DNA of 64,000 nucleotides from contig CAITVX010000013.1 in NCBI GenBank assembly GCA_903895995.1, positions 1 through 64,000 on the forward strand, given 5' to 3'. A program made the translations under genes and the position numbers. The notes below the pieces were generated by a model. That model did not search any database, was not told the DNA's origin, and was given only the letters and a program-made list of their open reading frames with translations. The number at the start of each line of letters is the position of its first letter. The first letter of the stretch is position 1. The DNA is from an uncultured Actinomycetes bacterium. GTDB taxonomy: Bacteria > Actinomycetota > Actinomycetes > Nanopelagicales > Nanopelagicaceae. Below are positions 33,405 to 43,750 of this stretch, one piece after another.

Positions 33405-34349
33405 TTACTTCCGCCAGGTCTCAAGAGTTTCTGCGGATAGAGATTCAAAAGTTGGACGAGGGGTTCCATCATCGTGTGGGACCAAGTTGTACCAAGCCTC
33501 GATCATCGCTCGCGCAACGCTGATCTTGGGTGGAAGCAATAACTCCCCCGCAACAATCTCATCAACGATTGAGTCACGATCAAACCAACGGATCTCTTCA
33601 ATCTCTTCACCATCAGGACGTGCATTCTCTGGATCAAGGATTCTTGCTTCGAATGCGATCATCAGCGATGCTGGAAATGGCCATGGTTGAGATCCAAGAT
33701 ATTTCACATCATCGACAAGAACGCCTGCTTCCTCTGCTACTTCGCGGGCGACGCATTGTTCAAAAGATTCGCCGGTCTCAACAAAACCTGCAAAGGTCGA
33801 GAAGCGATGTTCGGGCCAGACCTTCTGGCGTCCAAGAAGAATGCGATCATCACGATCTTTTACCAGAACAATAATCGCAGGATCTGTTCGCGGGTAATGC
33901 TCTGTGCTGCATTGATCACATTTGCGAATTGATCCGCCCAATGAAGGCGCTGTTGGCGCACCGCAGGTAGAACAACGGGGATGTTTCTTATGCCAATTTG
34001 CTAATCCTTGTGAATGAACGGCAAGGCCGATCTGTAACTCATCGAGAGTTCCGCCGATCTCACGCAGAGTTCTGTAATTCTCACTCTCACCAGAGATCTG
34101 AGGTGAGATGAAGAGGAAATATGGTTGACCTTCATCGAGCCCCAAGAAGAATTCATCACCATTATCTGGCGCTTCAAAGCTCTTTAAATATGTGAGAGAG
34201 CCAGATTCTTTATCGGTAAGAAATTTTTCACCATCAAAATGGATAACACGGGCGCGATCCCAGAGGGCCTCGAGTGCCTGCGGATCTCGCCGCAGATGCT
34301 CGGCACGATCAACAACGCTACGAGCGAGCGGGAGGTTAAGAATCTTCAC
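33405..34349 (-). CDS. nudC: NADH pyrophosphatase / NAD-cap hydrolase NudC
   Basis: The 314-residue Nudix enzyme has a zinc-binding CSTCGAPT ... KCDQCSTEHYPR pair of Cys motifs, then the Nudix box GFVETGESFEQCVAREVAEEAGV and the NudC-specific SQPWPFPASLMIAFEA. It splits NAD(H) to NMN(H) and AMP and removes NAD caps from RNA. The start is GTG at 34349. It is upstream of uvrD2 with a six-base gap. Confidence 0.94.
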   Translation of the reverse strand: MKILNLPLARSVVDRAEHLRRDPQALEALWDRARVIHFDGEKFLTDKESGSLTYLKSFEAPDNGDEFFLGLDEGQPYFLFISPQISGESENYRTLREIGGTLDELQIGLAVHSQGLANWHKKHPRCSTCGAPTAPSLGGSIRKCDQCSTEHYPRTDPAIIVLVKDRDDRILLGRQKVWPEHRFSTFAGFVETGESFEQCVAREVAEEAGVLVDDVKYLGSQPWPFPASLMIAFEARILDPENARPDGEEIEEIRWFDRDSIVDEIVAGELLLPPKISVARAMIEAWYNLVPHDDGTPRPTFESLSAETLETWRK

Positions 34350-34428
34350 AGTTCATCTGCCTCTCATTCGTCTACGTATCAGGAAATTTCATCTGGTCTA
34401 CAAGAGGCGACCCTACTAGCCTGCAGAC

Positions 34429-35313
34429 ATGAAGGTCATCTCGTGGAATATCTTGCATGGCCAACCACTTTCTCCACCGACGGCACCGCCTAGCCCCGAA
34501 GTTGCCCACAGCTCTCTCCACAAGGTATCCACACAGCTCTCTTCGATCGGTTGCGAGATTCTGGGAATTCAAGAGGTTGATGATCGACAGGTGCGATCAG
34601 GAGATATTTCACAGACCACAGCAATTGCGCAAGCGATGGGTGCAACACATTGGGCCTATGCACCAACGTTGATTGGAACACATGGTGAGAAATGGCGAGC
34701 ACTCAATTCCAGTGATGAAGGGATTTGCGTCGGTAGAGAGAACGCAGTGTCCGCATCACAATCAAAATCGACATCAGGGCCCTCTGAACCGCGTGAACCG
34801 TCTGAACCATCATACGGAGTTGGCTTAATTTCAAAGATCCCAGTCACCGCCTGGCATCGATTAGATCTTGGTCGAAGTCGTATCGGACTTCCTCTGGCAA
34901 TACCGGCCGGGGATGGTTCTCAGAGATCACTTCGCTTTATCTATGTGCGCGATGAACCACGAGTAGCCCTTGCTGCAGAACTTGAAAATGGATTTACCGT
35001 TGTTGTCACACACCTCTCCTTCGTCCCCTTTGTGAATTACTTCCAATTGATCAAGATCAGAAGATGGTTGCGGAATATTCCTGGAGTACATATTCTCTTG
35101 GGTGATCTCAATCTTGGATGGTCCCTCCCAGTTCGCGGAACCCATTGGAGATCCCTCGTTGAAAAAAATACCTATCCATCGTGGGGAGCAAAGATCCAAT
35201 TTGATTACATCACCGCTCATATTCCCCATTTTGGAGAGCGTTCAGTCTCTGTATTAGATATTCCTGATCTTGGAATAAGTGATCATCTACCGATCGGTGT
35301 AGAGATTCACTGA
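34429..35313 (+). CDS. Endonuclease/exonuclease/phosphatase-fold hydrolase
   Basis: The 294-residue protein has the EEP-fold markers: ISWNILHG at the start, GIQEVDDRQVRSG (metal-binding Glu), TVVVTHLSF, ILLGDLNLGW and the final DHLPIGVEI with the catalytic Asp-His. Substrates of this fold range from DNA to phospholipids, so the target cannot be named. TAGCCT at 34417-34422 lies 6 bases before the ATG, predicting leaderless mRNA. Its last 27 bases overlap the end of adnB on the opposite strand. Confidence 0.85.
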   Translation: MKVISWNILHGQPLSPPTAPPSPEVAHSSLHKVSTQLSSIGCEILGIQEVDDRQVRSGDISQTTAIAQAMGATHWAYAPTLIGTHGEKWRALNSSDEGICVGRENAVSASQSKSTSGPSEPREPSEPSYGVGLISKIPVTAWHRLDLGRSRIGLPLAIPAGDGSQRSLRFIYVRDEPRVALAAELENGFTVVVTHLSFVPFVNYFQLIKIRRWLRNIPGVHILLGDLNLGWSLPVRGTHWRSLVEKNTYPSWGAKIQFDYITAHIPHFGERSVSVLDIPDLGISDHLPIGVEIH

Positions 35314-38300
35314 TTGAATCAGTGAGATAAGCCCATCTTCATCTAAGAGATCAGCTGGTCGTATCGTTACATTCTCATTGACATAGTGGAATCCAGCAGT
35401 CACCTTCGCCAGCTCTACCCCATGCAACTTCGCATAGGCGAGGCGGTAGACGGCGAGCTGGATTGCAGCATCTGCTAGATCATCGCCAGATTTCTCTTTA
35501 CCGGTCTTCCAATCGATCACCTCAAAGGAGCCATCCCCTGTTGAATAAATCGCATCGATTCGCCCCTTCACAACAAGCCCAGAAAGTACTGTCTCAAAGC
35601 CGATCTCCACACCGACAGGTACCCGATGCGCCCACTCTGAAGCAAGCCACTTATCTTTCAGATCGTGAAGAGCGATATCAGCGATTGGCTGTGGATCAAA
35701 GATATCGTCATCAAAGAGCGTAGAGAGTTGGAAGTGGCGTTCGATCCATGAGTGAAACTCTGTGCCGCGGGCGGCAAATGGATTGGCATGGTTTGGCATA
35801 GGACGTCTGATGTTGAGGGCTAATTGATCAGGATCACTCTTCATAGTGAGTAGTGATGAGACAGAGATCCGGTCAGGTAGGAATATTGGTTGAATGCTCT
35901 TGCGCCTATCTATCTCAGAGATTATAGAGAGCGCATCGCGAACTTTGCCTGCAATCTCGTGATCGCCAGTCGATCTCAGATCTGTGAGTTGATCTCGGGT
36001 GAGAGCGCTACTCTGATTCACGATCATCGCGCTCTTTGCAATTGCATCTGCACGATCACTGCGCAGTGGCCAACTCGCTGTTCGAGGATTTTGAATGAGT
36101 GGATTAACGCCATCATCATCAACGGCTTCACAGAGAATCGCTGATGGATCATTACTTGCAAGATAGGTGGAGATCCAACTATAAATCTCAGAGATATCCT
36201 TCTCGTTGCTCCCATCACGATAGATGGATGATGTTGCTATCACGCTATGGCGGGCTCTGGTAAAGGCGACGTACGCTAATCGATACTCTTCATGAAGACG
36301 GAGCTCTTTCCATTGATCATCAAATGTTGTGAGCGATTTCCCGACAAGTGATGCCTTCGGTGAGTCAGAGCCCTCTGGGAATTGGTAGGAGAAAGGAAAT
36401 TGTGAAGAGTCGGCACGCAGTTCAAGTGGGATAGATCCAGAGCTCTTCAGCCAGCTATCACTCTTCTTGCCGCTACTTGGGAAGTTCCCTTTCACCAATC
36501 CCGGGATAGCGATGTGATCCCACTCGGCCCCCTTTGCTGTGTGAATTGTGAGTATCTGAACTGCACTGCGGGAAGCTGTGATCGAGGTGGGTTTGAGGCC
36601 GCCTTCGCGATTATCCGCAACATCTAACCACCGCAGGAATGTTGAGAGCGTCCCTCCATTTCTTGCAAAGTGTGAAGCCTCCTCCATAAAGGCATCCAAG
36701 TGGCGCCTTCCACTCTCCCAACCATCGCGAACAAGCACCTCGCTATCAAGGCGTAGGAATCGTTCAGCTTCGATCAGGATATCGGTGATCGAGCCATGTA
36801 ATTCGCGGCGAAGGGCCGAGAGCTCTGCCGAGAATTCGAGCAATCGTTTCAAACCTTCTTGGGAGAATCTCTCACGCGGTGCATCAGAGATCTGATCGAT
36901 CGCTTCAATGATTGAACCAATTGCAAAGTCATCGTTTTCAAGGCTTGCTATCTCCCCGTGTTCAAGAATCTCTTCAAGCCTTCGAGACTTTCCTTGAGAT
37001 GAACCTTCCGTAATATCCCGGGCGAAGCGACCGAGAGCCATCAGATCTTTTGGACCAAGAGATAGACGTGGCCCAGTTAATAATCTGGCAAGCGATGTTC
37101 CTGCATCTGGGAATGTGAGAGTACGCAAAAGAGCGATAATGTCTGCAATCTCAGGGATGTGTATTAAGCCACCGATTCCAACGACCTCGACTGGAAGACC
37201 AGCCTCACGTAGCGCTGCTTCAATCTCAGGGATATATGACTTTGCGCGAATCAAGACTGAAAATGTTGAGCGTTCGTTCTCTGGCAAGGCGATACGTTCT
37301 GGAGAGTTCCATAGCTTGGCAAAGTGCTCTGCAATACCGACAGCTTCATCACGCGCGGTGAGATAACGACCCGCATACACCGAACCTTCACCAGCTCTGG
37401 GATTGAGAGTGAGTCGATCAACGCTCACACTCTGCGTAGTTGCGGAGGTTCGAACTGCCATCTGGTCAACAATCTGGTTTGCGAAATCTAAAACTTTTCG
37501 GTCATTGCGCCACGATGTCAGCAGCGTGAATCGCTCACACTCTGTGTGAGGTGCGAAATCACTCGCGAAACGATTGATTGTCCCTGCTGATGCGCCTCGC
37601 CACCCATAAATAGCTTGATAAGGGTCTCCTACAGCAGTTATTGGGAAGCTTGATTCAGGGGTGCTTCCAAATAGCGTTGATAGGAATCGGACCTGGGAGG
37701 CAGATGTATCTTGATACTCATCGAGTAGTACGACTTGGTATTTGCTTCGCTCTGAGTGCGCAACATCTGGAATGGTTTCTACAAGACGTGCAGCGAGGTT
37801 CATATGATCATCGAAGGTGAGCAAGCCTTCATCGATTCGCCGTGCATCTGCGGCTTCAACCATCGGAAGAATTGAGAGCCGCTCCTTCACTGTTGTAATA
37901 GCGCCCCTTACCTCAGCATTAGAGGAGGTGGGGTCAACAGTGAGAAGCTTCTCTAAGAGCGCTTCACTGATTGCGCGCACACTCTCAATACTTTGATTGT
38001 GTTCTGAGATCTGTGAAGAGAGTGAGATCACTGCATCGACAACTGAGTTAGGAGAGTGCTCAAGTCGATAGGCGGTCTCTGGGAATTCGGCGACGATCTC
38101 ACTGAAGAGTTGCCAAGCAGCGGCTTCACCTATTGGTGCAACATCGGCATCGATACCCATGCGAATTCCATGCTGAGTCAGAACTCGACCTGCATAGGAG
38201 TGATAGGTCGAGATATCTACTGCGATATCAAGAACTCCGAATTCATCGGATGGGATCAATCCAACTTTGCGAAGTTGGCGCATGCGATACCGCATACGTG

Positions 38301-38607
38301 AGGCAAGCTCGCCTGCAGCCTTACGTGTAAATGTCAGACCCAATATCTGATCTGGCCGTACCACTCCATTAACGACGAGCCAGAGAACGCGTTGGGTCAT
38401 CGTCTCTGTCTTGCCAGAACCAGCACCTGCTACAACGACAGTGGGGCCCCAATGTCTAGATTCAATGATCGCCCGTTGTTCAGCTGTTGGTTCTAAGAAT
38501 CTGCTTCCAGCTTTTGCGAGTGCCTGTGCGATATCAAGCGCCGTGATCTCACTCTTCAGGGTGATCACTCCATTTTTAATTGAAGCATTTGCGATAGGTG
38601 CGCTCAT
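35287..38607 (-). CDS. adnB: AdnB-like helicase-nuclease subunit
   Basis: I use ATG 38607 (1106 residues), whose ATGA overlaps the adnA stop, rather than ATG 38661. The N-terminal UvrD-type motor has motif I VAGAGSGKTETMTQR, motif II LLDEYQDTS, GDPYQAIYGWRGA and motif VI YRLAYVAFTRARHS. The C-terminal nuclease has the PD-(D/E)xK set GRIDAIY ... EVIDWKTGK ... QLAVYRLAYA. AdnAB is the actinobacterial heterodimer that resects DNA double-strand ends with two motors and two nucleases. Length agrees with mycobacterial AdnB. Confidence 0.92.
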   Translation of the reverse strand: MSAPIANASIKNGVITLKSEITALDIAQALAKAGSRFLEPTAEQRAIIESRHWGPTVVVAGAGSGKTETMTQRVLWLVVNGVVRPDQILGLTFTRKAAGELASRMRYRMRQLRKVGLIPSDEFGVLDIAVDISTYHSYAGRVLTQHGIRMGIDADVAPIGEAAAWQLFSEIVAEFPETAYRLEHSPNSVVDAVISLSSQISEHNQSIESVRAISEALLEKLLTVDPTSSNAEVRGAITTVKERLSILPMVEAADARRIDEGLLTFDDHMNLAARLVETIPDVAHSERSKYQVVLLDEYQDTSASQVRFLSTLFGSTPESSFPITAVGDPYQAIYGWRGASAGTINRFASDFAPHTECERFTLLTSWRNDRKVLDFANQIVDQMAVRTSATTQSVSVDRLTLNPRAGEGSVYAGRYLTARDEAVGIAEHFAKLWNSPERIALPENERSTFSVLIRAKSYIPEIEAALREAGLPVEVVGIGGLIHIPEIADIIALLRTLTFPDAGTSLARLLTGPRLSLGPKDLMALGRFARDITEGSSQGKSRRLEEILEHGEIASLENDDFAIGSIIEAIDQISDAPRERFSQEGLKRLLEFSAELSALRRELHGSITDILIEAERFLRLDSEVLVRDGWESGRRHLDAFMEEASHFARNGGTLSTFLRWLDVADNREGGLKPTSITASRSAVQILTIHTAKGAEWDHIAIPGLVKGNFPSSGKKSDSWLKSSGSIPLELRADSSQFPFSYQFPEGSDSPKASLVGKSLTTFDDQWKELRLHEEYRLAYVAFTRARHSVIATSSIYRDGSNEKDISEIYSWISTYLASNDPSAILCEAVDDDGVNPLIQNPRTASWPLRSDRADAIAKSAMIVNQSSALTRDQLTDLRSTGDHEIAGKVRDALSIISEIDRRKSIQPIFLPDRISVSSLLTMKSDPDQLALNIRRPMPNHANPFAARGTEFHSWIERHFQLSTLFDDDIFDPQPIADIALHDLKDKWLASEWAHRVPVGVEIGFETVLSGLVVKGRIDAIYSTGDGSFEVIDWKTGKEKSGDDLADAAIQLAVYRLAYAKLHGVELAKVTAGFHYVNENVTIRPADLLDEDGLISLIQSVNLYTDR

Positions 38608-41600
38608 TCGATCACGCTCCTGCCTTCGCTCTGCAATGGGCAGTGGGCGGCTACTGGGCATGTCTGGCAGCGTTTATTGGCACGGGCGGTAAAGGTCGCA
38701 GCCGCCATACCTTCTGCGATAGATGCGATATCGGCTTCTACCTCTTCGCGAATAATAGGAGGTTGCACTTGGGTGGCAATCTTCTGGGTATCTTTTGCAA
38801 GGAAGAGAAGTTCCGCTCCCCCGCTCTGCGTAATATCGGTAATTCTCTCGGTATCCGCAAGATCAAATCCATCCATAACAACGGCAAGTTGGTAAGCCTT
38901 CAACTGGCGGTGATCGAGCGTTTCAGCCTTGGTTGCAGCGCTCTTTCCTGTTTTCAGATCAACGATATGAAGTGAGGTCCCATCTTCGCTTGCTTCAAGT
39001 CGATCAACTTGGCCGCGAATGACTGCCCGGCCAACACGAATCATAAAATCTTTCTCTACGGCGAGAAGGACGCGATCATTTGCCTCGTTCCATGTAAAGA
39101 AACGTCTGAGCATCTCAGATGCACTCTCAAGTTGTGCGCTCTTATACCAACCAACGTTCTGATCGACGACGCCCCAGGCTTTGGTGAGGGATTCGATTGC
39201 GCGCGGTGCATCAAGAGTTGGATCTTTAATAACGAGTGCAGCCAATGCGTGGATAGCAACTCCTAGGAGTTGTGCCGTTGAATCCCCATCTTTTGCGCCA
39301 CTCTTCTCTAAGAACCATTTCAATCCACAGTCGACAAAGTTCTGCAAGCTGCTGGGAGAGATATATACATCAGCACCTGCGGGGATAAGAGGCTGATCGC
39401 TACTCCAATCACGGACTCCTAGCCACTGCTCGGGCTTTGCACTTCGCACTCCGGCATCTGCCAAAGTTTTAAGGAGTGCACCGGCAAATTCTCGTTGGGC
39501 AGCGGTCGAGTTTTCAGAGAGAAGATCTCGACGCAGCGAAGAGACGAGCGCTTGTTGAGTGAGCGAACGCTCTGCTTGGGTGAATTGCGCTTCATCAGAT
39601 GGCGCACCATGGATAACTTCGTAGATCTCTTCGAAATATCGAGATGGATAAGAATCTTCCTCTTGGCATGCGGTGATAATCAGCCCTGACTTTGCTCGCG
39701 TGATAGCCACGTGGAGCAGCCTGCGCTCATCTTGGGCAAGGGCTGAGGCTGTACTTGCCGCAATCTGATCTGCGGATGTGAGTCCTGTTCGAATAGATTC
39801 GACGAGACGTTCTGAGCCAAGAAGTGATCCGCGCTCACTTAAGTTCGGCCAACTACCTTCTTGGAGGCCAGCGAGTGCAACAAGATCCCACTCCAATCCT
39901 TTTGCACCATGAACGGTTGTTAAGGTGACAACCTCTTCGCGTTGAGCGCGAGATGAGATTGAGTCGCTCAAGATTCGTTCATCCATGAGTTGATCTAAGA
40001 AGAGTTGTGGTGATGCATCTGTGGCTCGCTCAGAGAATCTACGGGCTGATTCAAAGAGTTGGATAATGGAGTCAAGATCGCGATCAGCTGCTGCCCCACG
40101 TGAGCCACCAGCGAGTGCACGCTCACGCCATAGCTCTGGAATAGATTCACCAAGATAATTCTTTGAGTTCGACCAGATCGCCCATAAGAGTTCTGAGGTA
40201 TCTCCACGAACTTTCCGTCCAGCCTGCAGGAGTTCGCGAAGGCGAATGAGTGGAATAAGTTGAGATTGATCGATCTCAGAGATTGGATCGGTGATTGCAT
40301 CGAGCATCATCTGAGTAGTGGATCGCAGATCTCCTTCGGTACGAGACTTGCTCAGAGCAAGACGTATATGCCTAAGTTGAATCGCATCAGCGCCACAGAA
40401 TTCTGAGAGGAGCAGCTCTTCGATCTTTGGCCAATGTGATGTACTCAAGAGATCTGGCTTCACGATCAGTTGTGCGATATCTAAGATTGGCCTTACTGCG
40501 GGATTCTCTGCAAGGGCCGCTGCTTGTGAGTCAATGCTGAGTGGAATCCCATTGAGTGCACATGCCCGAGAGAGTGCGCTTACTTGGTGGCCCGGAGTGC
40601 GCACGATGATCGCCATCTGCGACCACGGCATATTCTCTTCAAGGTGAGCCTTACGTAATTGGTAGGCGATGAACTGTGCTGCTTCGGATTGATTGGAGAG
40701 CTTGGCGAGGGTTACTCCCCTGTCGAGCTGTGAATTCGGGGTTTTCTCACGTCTACGGGCTGGGTTCTTCGATCTGAAGTGAGAGGCGGTAGCGATTCCA
40801 AGATCGGTAATCGATGCAACGCTGCGATAGACATGTGAGAGATGCACGCTCTCGGTACAGAAATCTTCCATCCAGCCAATCAAACCATCGGGATCAGCGC
40901 CTCGAAAACGTCCTACAGCCGAATCTGGATCAGCGAAGAGGAGAACATCAGCAGGTGCGATGAGTTGTAAGAGTTCGCGTTGGGATAGGTCACTCTCCTG
41001 AAATTCATCGATCATCACTGTTGAAAAACGAGATCGGTATTGTGCAAGTAGCGCAGGGTCACTCTTTAAGCGATCGATCGCTTCCACGATGACAGATGAA
41101 GGGTCGATCCGAATCGGAGAATCCCCAACGGTGTAATTACGAAGTTGCATCGTCTTGTAGTACGAAGCCCAGAATTTTGCTCCGCCATCCCAGTATTTCT
41201 CACCTAGCTCTTCCCCGAGCTCTTGCAAGCGACGTGGAGTCAGATCTAGCTCTGTCGCGCGAGAGATCAAATCACGAACTTCGCGGATAAAGCCGCGGCT
41301 TCTGCGCGCTAGTTCTAAATCAGAGTGCCAATCGATCTGTACAAGTTCGTTTTGTAAGAGATCTTTGATAAATGCATCTTGCTCAGCACCAGAGATCAAG
41401 ATGTAGGAGGGATCTTCTGGCCGTAGCTTCTCATTCAATATTGAGAATGCGAGAGAGTGAAAAGTTCGAGCGAGCGCTTCAAAGGAGGTCGACCCTGCAC
41501 CACGTGCAATCGCATCACGCAGATCTGATGCACGTTCACGTCCGTAGGTAAGGATAAGAAGTTTGCTGGGATCAAGGCCAGCTGATACTCGCGCAAGAGC

Positions 41601-41768
41601 GGTTTCAATGAGAGTTCTGCTCTTGCCAGTACCCGGAGCGCCATAGATTGCAATTCGCCCACTCTTATCTGCAAGTGAGAGCTGGGTGGAATCGAGAGTA
41701 ATTCCGTGATCGACAGGCTCACGCCGAAGTAGGCTGAGTAGACCAACTGGTGGTGTCGAGCGCTGCAT
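38604..41768 (-). CDS. adnA: AdnA-like helicase-nuclease subunit
   Basis: The 1054-residue protein has motif I YGAPGTGKSRTLIE, motif II MIDEFQESDLSQRE, TVHGAKGLEWDLVALAG and motif VI RRLLHVAITRAKSG in a UvrD-like motor. A RecB-type nuclease follows, with GQVDRLE ... HIVDLKTGK ... QLKAYQLAVV. Four cysteines, one near FVDCGLKWF and three in CQTCPVAAHCPLQ, form the iron-sulfur cluster site around the nuclease. Length matches mycobacterial AdnA. It precedes adnB with an ATGA overlap, so the two subunits are made together. TTAGAT lies 7 bases before the ATG. Confidence 0.92.
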   Translation of the reverse strand: MQRSTPPVGLLSLLRREPVDHGITLDSTQLSLADKSGRIAIYGAPGTGKSRTLIETALARVSAGLDPSKLLILTYGRERASDLRDAIARGAGSTSFEALARTFHSLAFSILNEKLRPEDPSYILISGAEQDAFIKDLLQNELVQIDWHSDLELARRSRGFIREVRDLISRATELDLTPRRLQELGEELGEKYWDGGAKFWASYYKTMQLRNYTVGDSPIRIDPSSVIVEAIDRLKSDPALLAQYRSRFSTVMIDEFQESDLSQRELLQLIAPADVLLFADPDSAVGRFRGADPDGLIGWMEDFCTESVHLSHVYRSVASITDLGIATASHFRSKNPARRREKTPNSQLDRGVTLAKLSNQSEAAQFIAYQLRKAHLEENMPWSQMAIIVRTPGHQVSALSRACALNGIPLSIDSQAAALAENPAVRPILDIAQLIVKPDLLSTSHWPKIEELLLSEFCGADAIQLRHIRLALSKSRTEGDLRSTTQMMLDAITDPISEIDQSQLIPLIRLRELLQAGRKVRGDTSELLWAIWSNSKNYLGESIPELWRERALAGGSRGAAADRDLDSIIQLFESARRFSERATDASPQLFLDQLMDERILSDSISSRAQREEVVTLTTVHGAKGLEWDLVALAGLQEGSWPNLSERGSLLGSERLVESIRTGLTSADQIAASTASALAQDERRLLHVAITRAKSGLIITACQEEDSYPSRYFEEIYEVIHGAPSDEAQFTQAERSLTQQALVSSLRRDLLSENSTAAQREFAGALLKTLADAGVRSAKPEQWLGVRDWSSDQPLIPAGADVYISPSSLQNFVDCGLKWFLEKSGAKDGDSTAQLLGVAIHALAALVIKDPTLDAPRAIESLTKAWGVVDQNVGWYKSAQLESASEMLRRFFTWNEANDRVLLAVEKDFMIRVGRAVIRGQVDRLEASEDGTSLHIVDLKTGKSAATKAETLDHRQLKAYQLAVVMDGFDLADTERITDITQSGGAELLFLAKDTQKIATQVQPPIIREEVEADIASIAEGMAAATFTARANKRCQTCPVAAHCPLQSEGRSVIE

Positions 41769-41787
41769 AGGCCCTATCTAAGCGAAT

Positions 41788-41813
41788 GGGGCTGACACTG
41801 TCGTGTCAGCCCC
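41788..41813. terminator. Perfect 11-bp hairpin between typA and adnA
   Basis: GGGGCTGACAC (41788-41798) and GTGTCAGCCCC (41803-41813) form a perfect stem with a TGTC loop. No T tract follows on either strand. It lies between the typA stop and the adnA promoter, so a GC-rich terminator for typA is likely, but a protein-binding site cannot be excluded. Confidence 0.5.
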
Positions 41814-41833
41814 ACCCAATCAGCGCTTAAAAC

Positions 41834-43750
41834 TTAATTATCCGCACCTTGGTTTTGGCGCTTTGTACGAGAAGTCGCGCGACCGCGCTCATTCTGATCC
41901 AAGATCACCTTACGAACGCGAACATGCTTCGGTGTTACCTCGACACATTCATCTTCGCGACAGAACTCAAGAGCCTGCTCCAAGTTCAGAAGGCGTGGCG
42001 GAATGATGCGCTCTGCATCATCGGCGCCAGATGAACGCATATTCGTCAACTTCTTTTCGCGGACGATATTGACATCCATATCTTCGGTACGAGAGTTCTC
42101 GCCGACGACCATTCCTTCATAGACCTCTGTGCTTACTTCAAGGAAGATTGCACCGCGCTCTTGGATACCACCGACTGCATAAGCAGTGATGATTCCGCGA
42201 CGGTCGGCGACGAGTGATCCACTCAAACGTGTACGGATTTCGCCATGCCAGTTCTCATATCCATCGAAGACGTGGTGGAGTAATCCAGTTCCGCGAGTCT
42301 CAGTAAGGAACTCAGTTCTGAAGCCGATCAATCCACGAGATGGAACCTTGTAGTCCATACGGATCCAACCAGTACCGTGGTTAACCATCTGCTCCATGCG
42401 ACCCTTACGAAGAGCCATAAGTTGTGTGACAACTCCAAGGAACTCATCAGGAATATCGATCGTCAAGCGCTCCATAGGTTCTTGCATCTTGCCATCGACA
42501 TTCTTGATAACTACTTGTGGCTTACCAACTGTAAGTTCGAAGCCTTCGCGGCGCATAATTTCAACGAGTACAGCAAGTTGAAGTTCACCACGGCCTTGGA
42601 CTTCCCAGGTATCTGGGCGATCAGTATTTACAACGCGAAGTGAGACGTTACCGATTAACTCAGCGTCAAGACGGTTCTTCACTTGGCGAGCAGTAAGGAG
42701 CTTTCCTTCTTGCCCAGCGAGAGGAGATGTATTGATACCGATTGTCATCGAGATCGATGGCTCATCCACAATGATCTTAGGGAGAGCATGTGGGCGCTCA
42801 AGATCTGCAAGAGTCTCGCCTAATGTGATTGTTTCAATACCGGCGATCGCAACGATATCTCCAGGTCCAGCTTGGAGTGCAGGTACTCGCTCAAGGCCAT
42901 CAGTAATAAGTAATTCAGAGATCTTTACTCGCTCACTTGTGCCATCAGCTTTCATCCACATGACGGTCTCACCCTTTTTAATGACGCCTTCACGAATACG
43001 ACAGAGCGCTAAGCGACCGAGGTAGGGAGATGAGTCAAGGTTGGTGACATGTGCCTGTAGCGGTGCATCTTCGTGATAGACCGGAGCTGGAATCGTATTG
43101 AAGATAACATCGAAGAGTGTGTCCAGATTTGGAAGATCTGGCATCGCGCCATTTTCTGGTCGGTTCATTGAAGAGCGACCAGCCTTTGCAGATGCGTAGA
43201 CAATTGGAAATTCAATCTGCTCTTCAGTTGCATCGAGATCTAAGAAGAGACCATATGCCTCATCCACAACTTCTGGGATACGGGAGTCAGGACGGTCAAC
43301 CTTGTTGATGACCAAGATAACTGGAAGGTTCTTGCTCAACGCTTTACGAAGTACGAAACGTGTTTGAGGAAGTGGACCTTCAGATGCATCAACGAGCAAG
43401 ATCACACCATCGACCATCTCAAGTCCGCGTTCAACTTCGCCACCGAAGTCGGCGTGGCCTGGTGTATCAATAATATTGACGGTCTGCGCACCACGACGGA
43501 TCGAGGTGTTCTTTGCAAGGATGGTAATTCCCTTTTCGCGTTCGAGATCCATCGAGTCCATGACGCGATCGCGGTTCTCTCCCTCTTTCTGGTGCTCAGA
43601 GAATGCACCTGATTGAGTCAACATCGCATCAACGAGCGTTGTCTTTCCATGATCCACGTGAGCGATAATCGCCACATTTCGTAGGTCATCGCGCTTCTTG
43701 AGCTCGCCAGTTATATATGGGCTCTTCTCATACTTTAATTTTGACATCAT
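41834..43750 (-). CDS. typA: Ribosome-associated GTPase TypA/BipA
   Basis: The 638-residue translational GTPase has G1 AHVDHGKTTLVDAML, the switch GITILAKNTSI, G3 DTPGHADFGGEVERG, G4 VINKVDRPDSR and a G5-like YASAKAG, followed by EF-G-like domains (RLALCRIREG, RGELQLAVLVEIMRREGFEL) and the BipA-specific C-terminal domain. It acts on 50S assembly and stress adaptation. It overlaps ychF upstream by four bases. A hairpin follows the stop. Confidence 0.96.
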   Translation of the reverse strand: MMSKLKYEKSPYITGELKKRDDLRNVAIIAHVDHGKTTLVDAMLTQSGAFSEHQKEGENRDRVMDSMDLEREKGITILAKNTSIRRGAQTVNIIDTPGHADFGGEVERGLEMVDGVILLVDASEGPLPQTRFVLRKALSKNLPVILVINKVDRPDSRIPEVVDEAYGLFLDLDATEEQIEFPIVYASAKAGRSSMNRPENGAMPDLPNLDTLFDVIFNTIPAPVYHEDAPLQAHVTNLDSSPYLGRLALCRIREGVIKKGETVMWMKADGTSERVKISELLITDGLERVPALQAGPGDIVAIAGIETITLGETLADLERPHALPKIIVDEPSISMTIGINTSPLAGQEGKLLTARQVKNRLDAELIGNVSLRVVNTDRPDTWEVQGRGELQLAVLVEIMRREGFELTVGKPQVVIKNVDGKMQEPMERLTIDIPDEFLGVVTQLMALRKGRMEQMVNHGTGWIRMDYKVPSRGLIGFRTEFLTETRGTGLLHHVFDGYENWHGEIRTRLSGSLVADRRGIITAYAVGGIQERGAIFLEVSTEVYEGMVVGENSRTEDMDVNIVREKKLTNMRSSGADDAERIIPPRLLNLEQALEFCREDECVEVTPKHVRVRKVILDQNERGRATSRTKRQNQGADN